From the NCBI GenBank assembly GCA_948567375.1, contig OX419757.1, forward strand, positions 30,504,001-30,568,000: a DNA stretch of 64,000 bases, written 5' to 3'. The notes beneath the pieces were generated by a model. That model ran no database searches, had not been told where the DNA came from, and was given only the letters and a program-made list of their open reading frames with translations. Of this stretch, positions 1-13,600 are shown piece after piece (position 1 is the first letter of the stretch; every line of letters starts with the position of its first letter). This DNA comes from Lunularia cruciata (Eukaryota; Streptophyta; Marchantiopsida; Lunulariales; Lunulariaceae). The position numbers and the translations under genes are program-made.

Positions 1-388
<388 letters not shown>

Positions 389-589
389 AGGGCTCTCAAA
401 GAGAACAAGACCATAATCCATGTGGCTAGTCATATACATATACATAGATTGCTCACATGACAATAGCTCAATCATGGAATCCGTCCTACAGTCTACTCCA
501 ATAATGTGGAGATAAGCCATACTAAACTCCTTTTCCACTAGTTATGCAAACCACAACATGACAACATTGGGTTGCGTTGCAAAAAGAAG

Positions 590-1800
590 AGGACGTGCAA
601 ACCTGCTAGACCAAAGGAAAAGGCTAAGAAAAGTGCAAGGAAATTTCAAGTGAAAGAAGACACGACCAAGGATGAGGACAAAAATGAATTACAAAACTGA
701 GAATACAAACAAAGAAGCAGGCAAAGGAAAAGCTAGACATCAAGAGGCTTCTATGCTAGCAAAGAGTCATTTACAAGGATCATCATCTTGTCAGATGAAA
801 ATGAGAAAGAGAAGGAGGAGAAGTTCAATCTACTCCAGCCAAGAAGCCTTGAAAGGTCAAGATAAGCTCCCAAGCCAAACAGAGCACATTCTTGAGAAGG
901 AAGAATGACAAAGAAGCTGAGTCCTCAAGAGCCAAGGAGGTAGAAGGGGAGACTGCAGAAGAACCAAGATGTATTGAGACCCAGCTTAAAGACACAGTAG
1001 TATTCAAAGAAGAAGAAGTACTCAAGGCCAAACAATTACTCAAGGCAGAAGAGCTAAAGAAAGCCAAGTGGGATCAGCACTTGAAATTATGGAGCATCTT
1101 CTTCTATCATACAAAGTGTTGCACGGAGAGATTACCGATTACCAACTATACTACATTGATCAGGCATCTCCACCAAACTGCACAAGGAGTGCATTGAGAG
1201 AAGGGCAAGCACAAGAAGAACTAGCCAAGAGTCACACCATAGTGAGCAAAGGAAAGCCAAGAAGCTTTCCTATTGAAAGACAAAGGAGAAGCTTTGGCAA
1301 AGAAGTTTGAAGAAGAGCTCAAGACTTGGTTGGAAGAAGAGAAGACTCTTTGCAAAGAAGAACGAAGCACCAATAGGACCTTGACAAGCAATTCAAGGCT
1401 AGGGAGGAGGAGATTGATGCTCTACATGAGAAGGCAAAGATCACCATGGTTGCGGCAGAAGAGCGCCATCAAGAAGACCAACGAGTTGCGAAAGTACAAC
1501 CCACCAAGCTCGCCACGAAATTAAAGGAGAAGGAGGAAAGAACAAGAGGGAGACCGCATGAGAATTCAGGGGAAGTATTGACCGAGCTGTAGGAAGTTAG
1601 AATGCAGCTAGATGAAGAGAAGACCAAGATCTTGGTGTAGATGGAGATGATGCAAGATCAACTGGTCGGGTTAGCAGAGGAGAGGAGGCGATGGAAGCCC
1701 ATATGCAAAGGTTGAAGAAGCAGGAGTTGAAATCACAAATACATGCACTGGAGTCGAAGGTGTACAGGGATGAGCCATTGAAGTTCTCTAATTTCATTTA
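590..1800 (+). pseudogene. Broken Lys/Glu-rich coiled-coil coding remnant
   Basis: A purine-rich, + strand biased stretch encodes highly charged segments in shifting frames: 672-908, 892-1197, 1068-1310, 1273-1524 and an unopened continuation to about 1800. The translations are rich in Lys, Glu, Ala and Leu in a spacing typical of long alpha-helices (for example around 960-1060 and 1270-1430), with stops and frame changes between them. No zinc knuckle, protease or polymerase motif is present. Sequence style resembles the coiled-coil half of the LTR-encoded frame found at 32-35 kb, but I see no clear alignment with it. It may be a decayed retroelement accessory frame or a decayed host coiled-coil gene; I cannot separate these. 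Confidence 0.45.
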
Positions 1801-3360
1801 ATCCAATTTCAGTCAATGTTTGATCAATCTATGTGCACAGTGTTTGACTCCACAAGAGAAACCAGTCTCTAGAGAAATGAAGTGCAAAATTTGCATAGAG
1901 AAGGATTATGTATGTGGGAAAGTTTCAAATTTTCAAATGAATTACCATACGTGTTACACCTGCTTCCTAGCCAGTTTTTTCCGACGCATGGCATGTTAGG
2001 GCTCTTCCACCCACCTAATTATTATTCATTATGTTAGCTCATCTCACCGATAAGCCATCATCACTAATTCAGCAATGCCCGTGGAATAAATTGAAACACC
2101 TCGACAACTTGCTATATGTGTCCATAATATGAGACCTGATTTTTTATGTACTATTCATTTTTGTCAGGTTCTTTTCCGTGACCAGCCCAGAAGTTTAGGG
2201 CAAAGTGCCAGGTCCCCTAACCGATCCGTAAATTTCCTTTTTGAAAACCTGATGGAGTCTCGAGCGTGGATAGTAAATTTTATAATCATATAAACGATTA
2301 CCATGCTAGCATAACATCGGAATACAACAATCTACTAGAGAAATAAAATTCAGGAACAGCACCATTGGCAGGATTCCGGTACCCAAGAGGGGTGTCAGTC
2401 AAACCTACAGGGGACCTCTTTATTGTGCTTGAGATGGAGTCCCGAAATTTAAAGCACTTTATTCGGTGGAGAACCGAATCTCCGTGCCGTTGCAATTTGC
2501 ATTTAAGAGTATGGTACTGTAAGTTTCCGCAACTGGAGAAAGAGATACCCCAAGACCGATGAAAGTCGCGCTTCATGTGACAGCACCAGATTCAGGTGAG
2601 TAGACTTTTCAATGTTTACTATACAGTAGTACAATACAAAGCGCAGGGTTGGAAATCTGTTCATGTGTACCCCACTTATTCCTTTTAGATGCTTATATTT
2701 CAATTAGATGAACCGGTCCAGGCCAGCAACTGACTTTGGAACCACAATTGAGTCTCAATTTGGAGAAATGAATAGTGATCTTCATACTCACGAGCTAAGA
2801 CATACGAGAACTGTCCTGATTGGCAGGTAAACAGTAGAATGTAAGTGTGACCTGAGGATGACATGTAGAGACAGAGATAAAAAGATCCCGATTAACGAAA
2901 GAAAGTACACGAGTACTTCGATGGAAGAAAGCCTGTAAATTACGAAGTGAGACCGGACTCGCGAGCTAATGATTGATCAGACACACATCTGCCCACACAT
3001 TAGCATACAGTTCTACACCGCAAGCAATCCCCTACATTAGTCGATTCACAAACCCGAAGAACCATGAAAGTAGGTTGGAGTTTAGGGCAAGTTGAAGCGT
3101 CGCCCGGATTCATCTCCATTCGATATCATCGAAACAATATCCTTGGGAAGGACATCCACGCTCTGTTCTCCGGTCTGTAGGTGGATGTTCAAATGAAACT
3201 CTCAAAGTTTGAGGCAGATTTATATTGCATGATGTCTGGAAACTAGCAACTGATGATATCCAGTTCCACGAGCCAAACGCAGCCGGTTTTTATATGTTAA
3301 CAGATAATAAGAGATGCACAGAAGGTTCCATGTTTTGTGTACCAGTTGGTTCCGTATGGT
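1801..3360. other. Intergenic, nothing recognised
   Basis: Mixed-composition sequence with only short frames (largest about 92 codons, 2298-2576 minus) that show no motif. No repeat shared with the rest of the window was seen. Confidence 0.5.
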
Positions 3361-3415
3361 GAATATATATAGATGTATATATGTATATTGATATATATAT
3401 ATATATATATATAGA
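3361..3415. repeat. Imperfect TA-rich microsatellite
   Basis: Alternating TA with occasional G interruptions, ending in a run of about 26 bp of pure TA just before GAGAG. It lies directly beside the R4 repeat that starts near 3424. Confidence 0.85.
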
Positions 3416-3423
3416 GAGAAAAA

Positions 3424-3688
3424 AGAGACCGCGGAGGAAAAATGAAGGATGGGAAGACCCCATCAAGCCGTTCAAGGGAGAGACAAAAAAGGTAACATGT
3501 GGCTAAGCCCCAATAGAGTCTGTATGAGAAATCTGCCCTACCGCACCTAAGATATCCGAGCTATGCAAGTTGTACGGTCTACATACAACTGGAGCATCTA
3601 AAGAAACATCACCTAATGTGATTGCTCTCCTATGTATTGCACCAGCCACTGCCCTCTGTAGAGCAATGGATACACGCTGTCTAAAGTA
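3424..3688 (+). repeat. R4 dispersed repeat, copy 1
   Basis: About 265 bp closely similar in order and sequence to 20091-20355 (shared blocks include GATGGGAAGACCCCATCAA, AGAGACAAAAAAGGTAA and TGCACCAGCCACTGCCCTCT). A shorter, inverted-pair version lies at 6640-6897. There is no coding frame. The copies lack obvious target-site duplications, so the class of element is not established. A non-autonomous DNA transposon or fragment of a larger repeat would fit. Confidence 0.75.
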
Positions 3689-3885
3689 AACTACAAAGTA
3701 TGAGAGTGAGAGTGGTACCCTTGACGCCTAACATGATAAGCTCTCGCGCACTCCCTGACAAATGTGTCAAATGCCGTGTCCATCGTTCCATATAACTCCA
3801 AGGCTAGAGGAACAAAGATGTGACCTCGCTGCATGCCCCTATACTTGGAGACCTTACAACCTGCTGCTGCACTCGCCGCCCATCC
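3689..3885. other. Intergenic spacer
   Basis: Short non-coding stretch between the R4 copy and the 88-bp tandem duplication. Nothing recognised. Confidence 0.4.
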
Positions 3886-4061
3886 AGGGAAGGCAGGGTA
3901 TCTATATATATAAATATAGATATCTTATGTATTTATATCTCAATGTAATATACGTACATCCGACTTGTAGTTCAGGGAGGGCAGGGTATCTATATATATA
4001 AACATAGATATCTTATGTATTTATATCTCAGTGTAATATACGTACATCCGATTTGTAGTTC
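3886..4061 (+). repeat. Two-copy tandem duplication, 88-bp unit
   Basis: Units 3886-3973 and 3974-4061 are almost identical over 88 bp, each running from AGGGA(A/G)GGCAGGGTATC through a TA-rich centre to TTTGTAGTTC or CTTGTAGTTC. Only a handful of mismatches separate them, so the duplication is fairly recent relative to the degraded sequence around it. Confidence 0.92.
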
Positions 4062-4113
4062 GCCGGATGAAATTTGCGCTTCAGTTGTTTTGAATCTGCA
4101 TCACCGAATCATG

Positions 4114-4625
4114 TAGTTGCTGCTTCCTGAATATGAAGCAGAATACTACTGACATGTTCATGCAGATCTACAGCTTCTGTGTTAGGAGTTCAACTGTACA
4201 CCTCGATAACACCGCAGGCGAAGCATCTGGTGCTTGTCCATAGCTGTAGTTATTTTACTTATTGTTTACAACAGTATGACCTTTAGTCTATATGCAATCT
4301 AGGAGTCCACATGATCAACAACACACAACGCAATTGTGTGGTATTGTACGTAACAAATAGTTGCTGCTTCCTGAATATGAAACAGAATACTATTGACATG
4401 TTCATGCAGATCTACAGCTTCTGTGGTACAGGTCCAACTGTGCGCCCCGACAACACCGCAGGCGAAGCATTTACGCTTCTCCATAGCTGTAGTTATTTTA
4501 TTATTGTTCAGGATCTATGTATAGATATGTCCTTACAACCGTATGACCTTTAGTCTATATGCAATCTAGTAGTCCACATGATGAACAACACACAACGCAA
4601 TTGTGTGGTATTGTACGTAACAAAG
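4114..4625 (+). repeat. Two-copy tandem duplication, ~250-bp unit
   Basis: Unit 1 (4114-4357, 244 bp) and unit 2 (4358 to about 4625) share the same order of blocks, beginning TAGTTGCTGCTTCCTGAATA and ending GGTATTGTACGTAACAAA. Unit 2 has an extra ~20 bp near 4509-4530. It is non-coding in both units; the ~80-codon frame in the second is not conserved in the first. Confidence 0.92.
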
Positions 4626-6636
4626 ACTTGTGTTTATGATACCAACAATGTATGTTTCTGTTTGGATCCTCAATGGAGTGAATCCTCGATTTGTCCATTG
4701 TGGGTCTGCACATTACAAAATGCTTAGAATTTCTACTTGCAGAAACCCATATTTTGATCTATATCCCACTTCTCACGAGGATATCTTACTTCTAGGTTGT
4801 TGTACAAAGTAAGAGTAAGGTCAAACCATCGTGCCTCAAGGGCAATCCTGCGCACCAGCTAATAGACGGAACTAACTAAGCCAGAGATCAACTCACCGGA
4901 GTTGAAACGGTTAAGTATAGTTTGAAGATAAAGAAGTCAGATTGCACCTATCGTTCAGGAGATGGTTCTTGCCCTCCTGAACGGAAGTAAGCCAAGCTGG
5001 AGGAGGATCGTCGTTATTCACGTTCACGATATCATTTGGATCGGCCATCTGAGCAATTTGAGAAGATCGTCCTCTTATGATCGGAAGCTGCTTGAGTTAC
5101 CTCAGAGGTGCAGTTTCTGCAGAAGGGGATTATCTCAGACAACCCTGCATACTAGTTCTGGATTGATGTAATACGCAGCCAAAATAAATCTGCAGCTTAA
5201 GCAAGAAAGTCTCCACAAGAAAGTATACTTCTTATCAAAACATAGTGTCTGGGCGATGAAGTAGTTACCTGAACAAGCGAGGTGATTCAGACTCAGGATT
5301 CTTTCTTCTACACAACATCCATGATTTATACGACTGTACCCTGTTGCACCCTCCATAATTTAAATGTGGACTTGAGTTATAGAGTCCTTCTCAGAGCACG
5401 CACGTGGTTCGGCTTCAATTAATGTTAGATGCCATGGACTTCGCTCGACTGAGTACAAGTCATTCTAGTTCATCAGCAAAAGGTGGGGGTTGTCTGTTTC
5501 AAATGAATTCTTCGCGTAGAGGCTACGTTGTCAATCCGAGTTACTGAGCTTTTCATTGGTCTTGTCAATGCCGAAGTGTGTCAGGCGCACACATGTACTT
5601 CTGGAGTTATCAAAACCTACTCTCCTGTTTATAGACTTCGAATTGTGTACAGAACTATATATTGAGGACCGGATTCAGACATAGTCAAAACCACGGCTTA
5701 TAGGGATACGAGTATCGCTAAGTTGTACGAAATTAAGGAATCCGCTATCCATTCAGATTTCTATTTCGTGTCACATTGTCTCAGTTCTTGTCCGCGTGGC
5801 CCAACCTAGCAAAGGAGAGTCGACGTGTTATTTATGTGTCCTACGGAGATATCCTTCTAGCTCTTAGATTCAAGGAGCGTGATGCAGTACAGAAGTGTGA
5901 TCAGGCTACTAGGCTAGATTTGCTGAAGGTTCGTCAGATTGACTGAAGTCAATGTGCAAGGGGTTCGATATATGTGACACACGTGCTCGGTAAGTGATTT
6001 GAAATCTGCCATATTTGATACGCGGAGAGAAAGGAAAGTTGTGCTTAAACATTCTGACACTAATTTGGAAGGTTCTGCACAACATTCCTTAGCATTTAAC
6101 TAAGATTCTCTCAAAGACAAGACTCTAAAAGTCCTTTTAATAGTTTCAACTGACGTATTGGTCATGTTCACTATTGTCGATCTCATATAAAAACTGCAAC
6201 CTCAATACAATTTTAAGGGAGTTACTTCTGAACGCAAGTAGGATGCTCTCCACTGGGCTTCAAGCTACGGTACTTAGATTGGTTGGGACCAGAACTTCAA
6301 GAGGGTGTAGAATGCGATATAGTTTAGTTCATGGAAATGAGTATTAGTCCGAATAAATAACATTGACAGTATTTCTGTATCCGAAATTGATATAACTGAT
6401 AATTGCTGTATCTGAACTAGATACCAATATGGACTCAATTCTCGAATATGGAGAAGTACCGCAGATAAAACTGAACTTGGACTCTGCCGAATCCAATTCA
6501 GAGAGTTCAAACTCCCAGTGACATCCGTAGTACTTCGAGCGTAACGCAGCAGTTTCGGACACTCAACGGTTCCAGTCACTACCAATATTATTCAACAATT
6601 CCAAATATTGTCAACTTTGTTGAGGGGTATTACCAT
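4626..6636. other. Intergenic, nothing recognised
   Basis: No frame over about 103 codons and none with a recognisable motif. No similarity to other parts of the window was noticed. Confidence 0.5.
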
Positions 6637-6639
6637 AAG

Positions 6640-6897
6640 AAAGAGAAACGGGCGACCGCGTAGAAAACACGAAGGATGGAAGACCCATCAAGCCGTACAA
6701 GGGTGAAACAAACTAAATAAATACCATAAGAAAGTAGCTATATATATAGGTACAATATAGGGCAAATTTCTCATATAGACCATGTTGGTGTGTTGGAATG
6801 TAATCTTATTTTATCCATTTTATCTATAGTGTTTCACTCTTGTACGGTCTTTCCGTCCTTTTGTGTTTCCTACGAGGTCTCCCTTTCCATATATATA
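6640..6897. repeat. R4 fold-back (inverted pair of R4 ends)
   Basis: The left part (about 6648-6716) is R4 in + orientation (GACCGCGTAGAAAACACGAA then CATCAAGCCGTACAAGGGTG). The right part (about 6760-6895) is R4 in reverse orientation: its reverse complement starts GGGAGACCTCGTAGGAAACA and later contains GTCTATATGAGAAAT, as in the copies at 3424 and 20091. The two parts can fold into a hairpin with a short loop. This is either a palindromic derivative or two copies inserted head to head. Confidence 0.75.
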
Positions 6898-9000
6898 CTT
6901 CAAACGTCATCCACCATCAGAGGAGCGCCGTACCGGAGTACTGTAAAATGTAGACTTGCAATGTGAAGTGCCTGCAGATGGAGTTCGGCCGTCCTCTTGT
7001 ATATTCGAAACTTAAAGACACGCTTTAAGAAGGTCGACTAGAAAATATTGTAGTCATTGTCTCCACGTAGTACTACTTAGTGAAGTGTCTTTTACTTTAT
7101 AATTTAGGGTCTTAATAAAGGTTTAGGTCTTCAGCTTGACTTGCATCTCAAATATTTTCTAGCCTCAAGTTATTTAGCACATCAACTTACTGTGAACAGG
7201 GGTTTACCTTTCGTTTTTATTTCCAAATTCATTTTTGTATGTTAAACTGGGAGTATATTATTGCATGTACTAAGTTGTACAAAAATTGAAGTCTGAAATA
7301 CATGAAAGATAGCAGCATAAAATATAATTTCCCTGTATTTCTACATTTGACTGTTGGTCGAGGAACTTATTTCCGATCCCCAACCACAGTTCATTCCCAA
7401 ACTCTGGGATGACTGCTTCTAATTGTTTGGAAGAGTATTGAATTTGCTCTTATGTAAGAACAAACCATGGAGTGCATGGTAGTGTAAAGACAAATTGATG
7501 TGATATTACCAACATAGCAACATTCATACACGACTTATTCGTTAGCTAGCCACCATGTGTACATTTGTGTCCAGTGCTATGTACAAATCTAGAAATTTGT
7601 ATATCTGAGTTATTAGTTGCAAGAGTTGATATACTTTTTTGCTAAATCCACTTTTGTCGAATGTATCTAAGCTGACTGGGTTGGTTATAGAGTACTGTGA
7701 TCGAAGACTAGACACATAGGAATCCTAAGTAACACCAGGAAAAGGTTTTATTGTCAGGTCAGAAAGTGACGAAAGATTGAAGAAAAAGACAACTTCTCCA
7801 ACATTGAATGCGATGAATGCTTTTGATCTACTTGAGTTTCTTAGCAATCAGCAGAGGACGTGTTTATCTGTAAATAGGTCTTGGACAAGGCAATCGCAAT
7901 ATATTGATGGTACTCTCCTTCATACATAAAAATAAATATTATACGTAGTGTTCTACTCCGCTGCTAGGTCTTCTTCTTCTGAATCATGACATCTCCTATA
8001 TGACTTGAAAGAACTGAGATGATGTCACGAAATGGATTCAATAGGCAGGTTGAGACGTTGCTCTGATCGACATTTCAGTTGCACGCATGTCAGCTAAAGC
8101 GACGCAGTTTATATTTATACAAGTTATATGAATGAGAACCCGATCTTGATTGAGATACATGGAGTCTTTGAAGAGCAATCAATAGAAATGAAGGTTACAA
8201 CTCGTGTTTAGGGTTCAGCTAAAATAGTAAGTAGATGGATTATATGTGCCTCCTATCGAATTGATGAAGAAAAGAGGTGTTAGCTATTTATAATACTTGC
8301 ATAATAAATTTTGAATGTAGATGAATGCATAGCCACCTTCACGAGCTACTAATAATCAAGAAATAAAGTTCCTACTGCACCTTAAATAGAATTTAATGCC
8401 AGAATAGCATGTCAAATCGGTCGCTCTATGCTTGACTTGACTTAGAATTGTCAAACGACGAATATCCAAACAGATGTTATATTCCCTTCCTTCTTATGGA
8501 AAATATGGTCTCTGCTTGAACCATGAGATCAATTTAGGTGAATCACGCATACTCTGAGCCCGTTGAAAAGCGTACAACCCCAATACTCCCATAAGCAAGA
8601 GCGAACGCGTTAAACCTTAAAAATTGTAGAAATCACCTCCAGAAAATTGGAATATCTTGATATTATTTCACTTGAAAGTCGCTCTCCGTATCGAGTTACC
8701 GCGGGAATCTGAAGTCGACGACGACGAAGAATATTGGCAGCTGACTGACTTGATAATATGATGGTCCTTATGGATTCTACAGTGGATTTGAGTAGTTTGC
8801 CGTACGTGGAAAGATATCCCCAGTGCAAATCAGCCATAGGAAGCAGCTCGATTGCATTCTCTCGTATAGATCACGCCTCTCGTGCTATCGAAGTACCGGT
8901 GGTCGTCTGCGTTATCATGGTTATAGTCTTTTATCGCGTATACGACGACTCAACCCAACAAGTAGTGGATGAGCCATGACACCCGGAGGACATATGTTTA
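6898..9000. other. Intergenic, nothing recognised
   Basis: Only short frames. The largest pair (8610-8837 minus and 8758-8979 plus) overlap on opposite strands and show no motif. Confidence 0.5.
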
Positions 9001-10690
9001 AAGAGTTGTCTGGAATACAGTTTCTTCCATGATTTATTTCAATTACATTATTTGAAATAAATGTTTTTTGGGGTCCAATTTTTTTGAGTGGAATATATTA
9101 ACTCTATCAATCAAGAAATTACTAGTTTTGTAGTTTGAAAGATTTTGACAATTGAGTTGGATGTTTGATTTGAATATCACTTAATTTTTCACATTTACTT
9201 TGAGGTTCATATAATCATAAAATTCATGACTTTATTTAACTTTCTAAGGAATTTGAGGTTGATGTCAACTTTAAAAATGAGGGATTTAATTTGGTGGTAC
9301 TCAAAACCTCCAGACTCTAACTACACCCTCTAATTGCTCACGTAAGTGACTTTGTAAAACATGCAAAGTGTATTTAAAAATTCAAACACAATTTTGGGGG
9401 AAATTCCTCTTATCCATGTAACGTATTCTATTTCATGATTCCCTTTTATCATCTGGTAATAATATTTTGAATGGCATTTTAATCTTGAGAATACATTCAA
9501 GTGACTTATGAACCTCTAGTTTCTTGGTTGAGGTCAACCTGTCCTTGCTAGAATGAATGAATGTGATTTTCAATTTAAGCTCACAAGATAAAAGCTAAAT
9601 AACCAACATTCCTCATATTATGAAGAAACTTTAAATTTAAAGCTTAAATAATATACATCTCTAGAATTTCGCTAATTGTCTAGTGGTTCTAGTATCATTT
9701 TGAGTGTTTATAATATTCACAATAGAAAATTTTTCTGTACAAGTAGACTCTAATTCACACCTTGATTAAAAATCCTGTCTACATTACCATTATCTTCCCT
9801 TTTATTTTTTCTGGTTAAATTTCATATTAGTATGGATCACACTAATATTGTGGAAAAGGGTTTGTATCATATGTATCATGCTTGTGCGGTTGAGAATATT
9901 AGAAGACGAGGAGATCTCAATTTTTTGTAATAATCATATAGTATTTATATTGTAAAATCTGGTTAAAAAAGCCACTTTCAAAATGTGAACTTTATTCTTA
10001 CAATTAAAAATATCATCTTGAATAAATTACATATTATATCTAATAAATATAATTTTAGTTTAGTTTAATACAAATATTTAGCTCTCTGATAGTAAAATAC
10101 GAAATATATATCATAGAATAATTTCAATTTTATAAATTGATAAGGGATTTTGATTCTTTTCAAAATGTGTATTTATATTTTTCATAACGAATTAACTACC
10201 TACTTATAAACAGCAAATACCATGCATGTATATAACTTTTAGGTTATCTAGATTTACATTCTCAAATGAAATTCTTTTCTGAATGTTTAGTGATCTGTTT
10301 TGGAATGAATAAGCTGAACACTTTCGATATCATATTGTTCTCAAAATTTGATGAGTAAAATTTTAAAAGAAATATTTTATTCAAACAATCATATTGAGGG
10401 AGGTAAGATTACTATTTGTTAAATGAAACCCTCATACTAATTGATGTTGATATGAGATACAAGTATATTCTACGAATTCCATTTTAAGATGTTTGAAGAA
10501 ATAGGGTAAACCTTAAAATGAGGCATCCTTGTGAGTCATATAATGAGATATATCCATAATAAAAACTCCACTATCCTTCCATCTAAATGTATTGAGTTAG
10601 ATATCATTTAAAAAATTTAATTTTAAAAAAAGACACTTTTATAGATTCATTTATCTGTTCTTGTCTTTGGTATCGCAATTCGATACTGTA
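9001..10690. other. AT-rich block with abrupt edges
   Basis: Base composition becomes clearly more AT-rich than on either side, with few frames above 30 codons. The right edge gives way near 10770 to a C-rich stretch after an A-rich run. No terminal repeats or coding motif were found. It could be an old insertion or an AT-rich intergenic isochore. Confidence 0.4.
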
Positions 10691-13600
10691 AGTCAGAATG
10701 AATAAAAATATATGTCTAGCTCTTCATCTCTTATTATGTACTAGCAATGCCCTGTCTTCTAGATACACACACAAAAAAACAAAACAACAAAAAAACCTGG
10801 GGCTTCCAGCCGCAACCCTAAGTCTGGCCTGCCCCACCTTGCAGGTTTTACGTCATCCTAACAACGTTTGTCACAACACTTGCGGGTTCGCATGGCAAAG
10901 TTCTGGTTTTTGGCTCACGTAAATTCATGAGTTGCAAAGGAGAATACCCCATACAAAGTCCAATTCTATTTTATGTATAGACGGTTCATATCAAATTTCT
11001 GGTCGTAGGTTTCCTCCCACAGTTAGCGGAGAGGGTGTCTTAGTGAGAATACGCGGACTGAGCAAAATGAACAGCGAAGGCGATTGTTAATACCGTTACA
11101 TTTAAACTGAACAGCCGAAACACAGTGCAGGACAATCGATTTCCAATATCAAGATGGCCAATATCCCTAGATTAAAGTAAAAATATCCTTTCTCTATATT
11201 GCTCCATTGTCTAGGAAGGGATCATATTTTTCTTAAATTTGGTTCTTTGTCGTTTACTCTAAAATGTAAAATAGTTTTTTGGTAGAAATTGGGCAAAATA
11301 GCAAACCTCAAAGGCAAAGAAAAGGAGTACAAATTACCAAAAATGCATAAAAGAGTAACAGGCGCATGGCCCCGGGAAGAAGAGAAAGGGTTATGCCAAA
11401 AGGAAACTCTAAAAGCAACCAAAATACTAGGTTGTCTAGATATACAATATAAACAACTTAGTGTAATGAACTGTATAATAAAGATCACCTAAGAAATTAT
11501 TTACTAGATTGGGTGGAAATGTACTAGATTTATGGAGCTCCTATAGTAACCCAATGCTTGAGAGTGCAGTAATGTGACCACCGAGATTCTCTTGCTAAAA
11601 AATGAGATTAACATAACATATCGAGCAAAACTGCTATATCCCCTCTGTAGATATCATCTTGCTTGCTTTTCTGGATAAAGCACGACACTAACGGAAGTTG
11701 AAACATATGCACAAATTAAAGCGAACTGCTGAGGGGAATGTCTTTCTTACGAGCATGTCCCAATAGAACCACTTCCTGGATGCTTGGGCCCTTCTGTCGC
11801 TATGCTTGATCCTGTCGCTAATTTTGGAAAGAATATCACGCTGATGTTCATGTAATGTCATGACATGCGCAGAGAAATGCAAGTGCAATGTAAGGACAAG
11901 TAATCACCAGCCCTCAAGGGATGACTTCCTGTTTTCAGATGGCTCCAGACTAGCACACGACAGCATATCCTAGTGAAGATGACATCATATAAATATGCAT
12001 GAAGGGATCTTTCTAGTTTGGAAAGAAGTCCCGTCATTTTTGTTTCTTTGTTTTCTGAGTAACAGAGTCTAAATAGGTAGCCTTACGTAGTACGTACTCT
12101 GCCAGCATCATTCCTGTATAACAATGTCTAGTGCTTTCAGATTGAACTACTAAATCGACTCACAGATACTTGTCTAGCTAGAGTGGGACTATCATTAAAG
12201 ATACTAAGAATCAGACGTATCTGGCCCACAGAGATGGGTCCCGTACTGACACTTTGCGATTAATAGAAATCGGGTGTTTCTATAGTCCAGATATTGACTT
12301 AAGCCTTCGATGAAGGTTTCCTTGATATGCAGCAAACGCACGAAGATCTGACTAGCACATCAGATGAACTTATATGAGTCCGTTTTCGAATTTTATGTGC
12401 TGGTCGCAAGAGTGGTTGGAATTGGACTGCATACATAGCTAGAACCAAATTCAAGAGAGCTCAGCTCCCTGATCGAAGTAAGCTTGGTCCAAGAATTGAC
12501 CTTGTGACTCCATGAAATGTCAGACTTTACCACATTGTAGCGTCTTGATCATGAGCGCACGAGTAATTCAGTCAGTTAAACTTCTTGTGGTCTTGTTCTA
12601 CATCTAAGGGATTGCAAGGGTCCCACAGGTCATAAGGGTCTTCTGTAATTTTATCATGCGCACGGAAGAGTTGGATGAACTTGCTATTGTGCTACCTCGA
12701 TCGAGTCCGAGCAGACCAGCAGACTTACAATCTGATTGATGCATATCGATTAAACTATTGTTTCTACTTGCAAATAACTAGACGGTGTCTAGCAGGCAGT
12801 TACTCAATCCGAGTTCCTGCTCTCTACTTGATTGTGCCACATTCAAACACACACAAGCTACTCACTCTATTCAAATTCTGGGAAACCGCTGGCTACGATC
12901 CTCCGTAACGGGATTCTACTTCGAATTCTGTCACAGCCATTAGTACCTGTGTGACTCCCATTGTTGGCTTATTTGATGTGTACGTGGTGTCTTCTGGTTT
13001 CGTCAAGAATTCTGCAATGGCCGACTATAATGATGTCGTTAATGTGAACGACAGTGATGACAATCCTTCGTGGCTTACTGCTAACAGAAGGAATGAAGCT
13101 GTGGCGCGAAAACAACAACTGAAGAACTTCCTTGCATCATGGATATCCTCAAATTCTACCGACACAAGAAGGCGCAGGGCAGTATCAGGCTCTATCTTAT
13201 ACTGGATGTAATACTATCGCGCCTCCTATGACAGTGATTTTTTTGGTGGAATTGTCCAGATTCTACATAGATTAGAGAGCTTTTTTGTCACGGGTCCACC
13301 TATTGAACATTTGCCTTGTGTTCACAAGAATTCAGATCAACTTGATCCAGGGTTGAAATGGAAAACTGAGGTGTGCTGGACACCAATCGATATAGGCTAC
13401 ACATGCAGTTTTAGATTCGACTTGTTCCGGCAGAGCAGGAACTCGCACAATCCCATATTTTATGCTCCAAGACACAATTGTGCAGGGCTGATATGTACTA
13501 CTTGTTTCTATTGAATTACTTATAACTTTCAATTGAGTTCTTCGCGTTCAGTCTATGCTTCATAGTACCCATAAGTCACGTAATGCACTCTTACGTTATG

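Noticed and set aside
12951-13211. 86-codon frame as a small host gene
   Set aside because: No motif, no relative in the window and no supporting promoter or neighbour; length is within chance expectation for this stretch.
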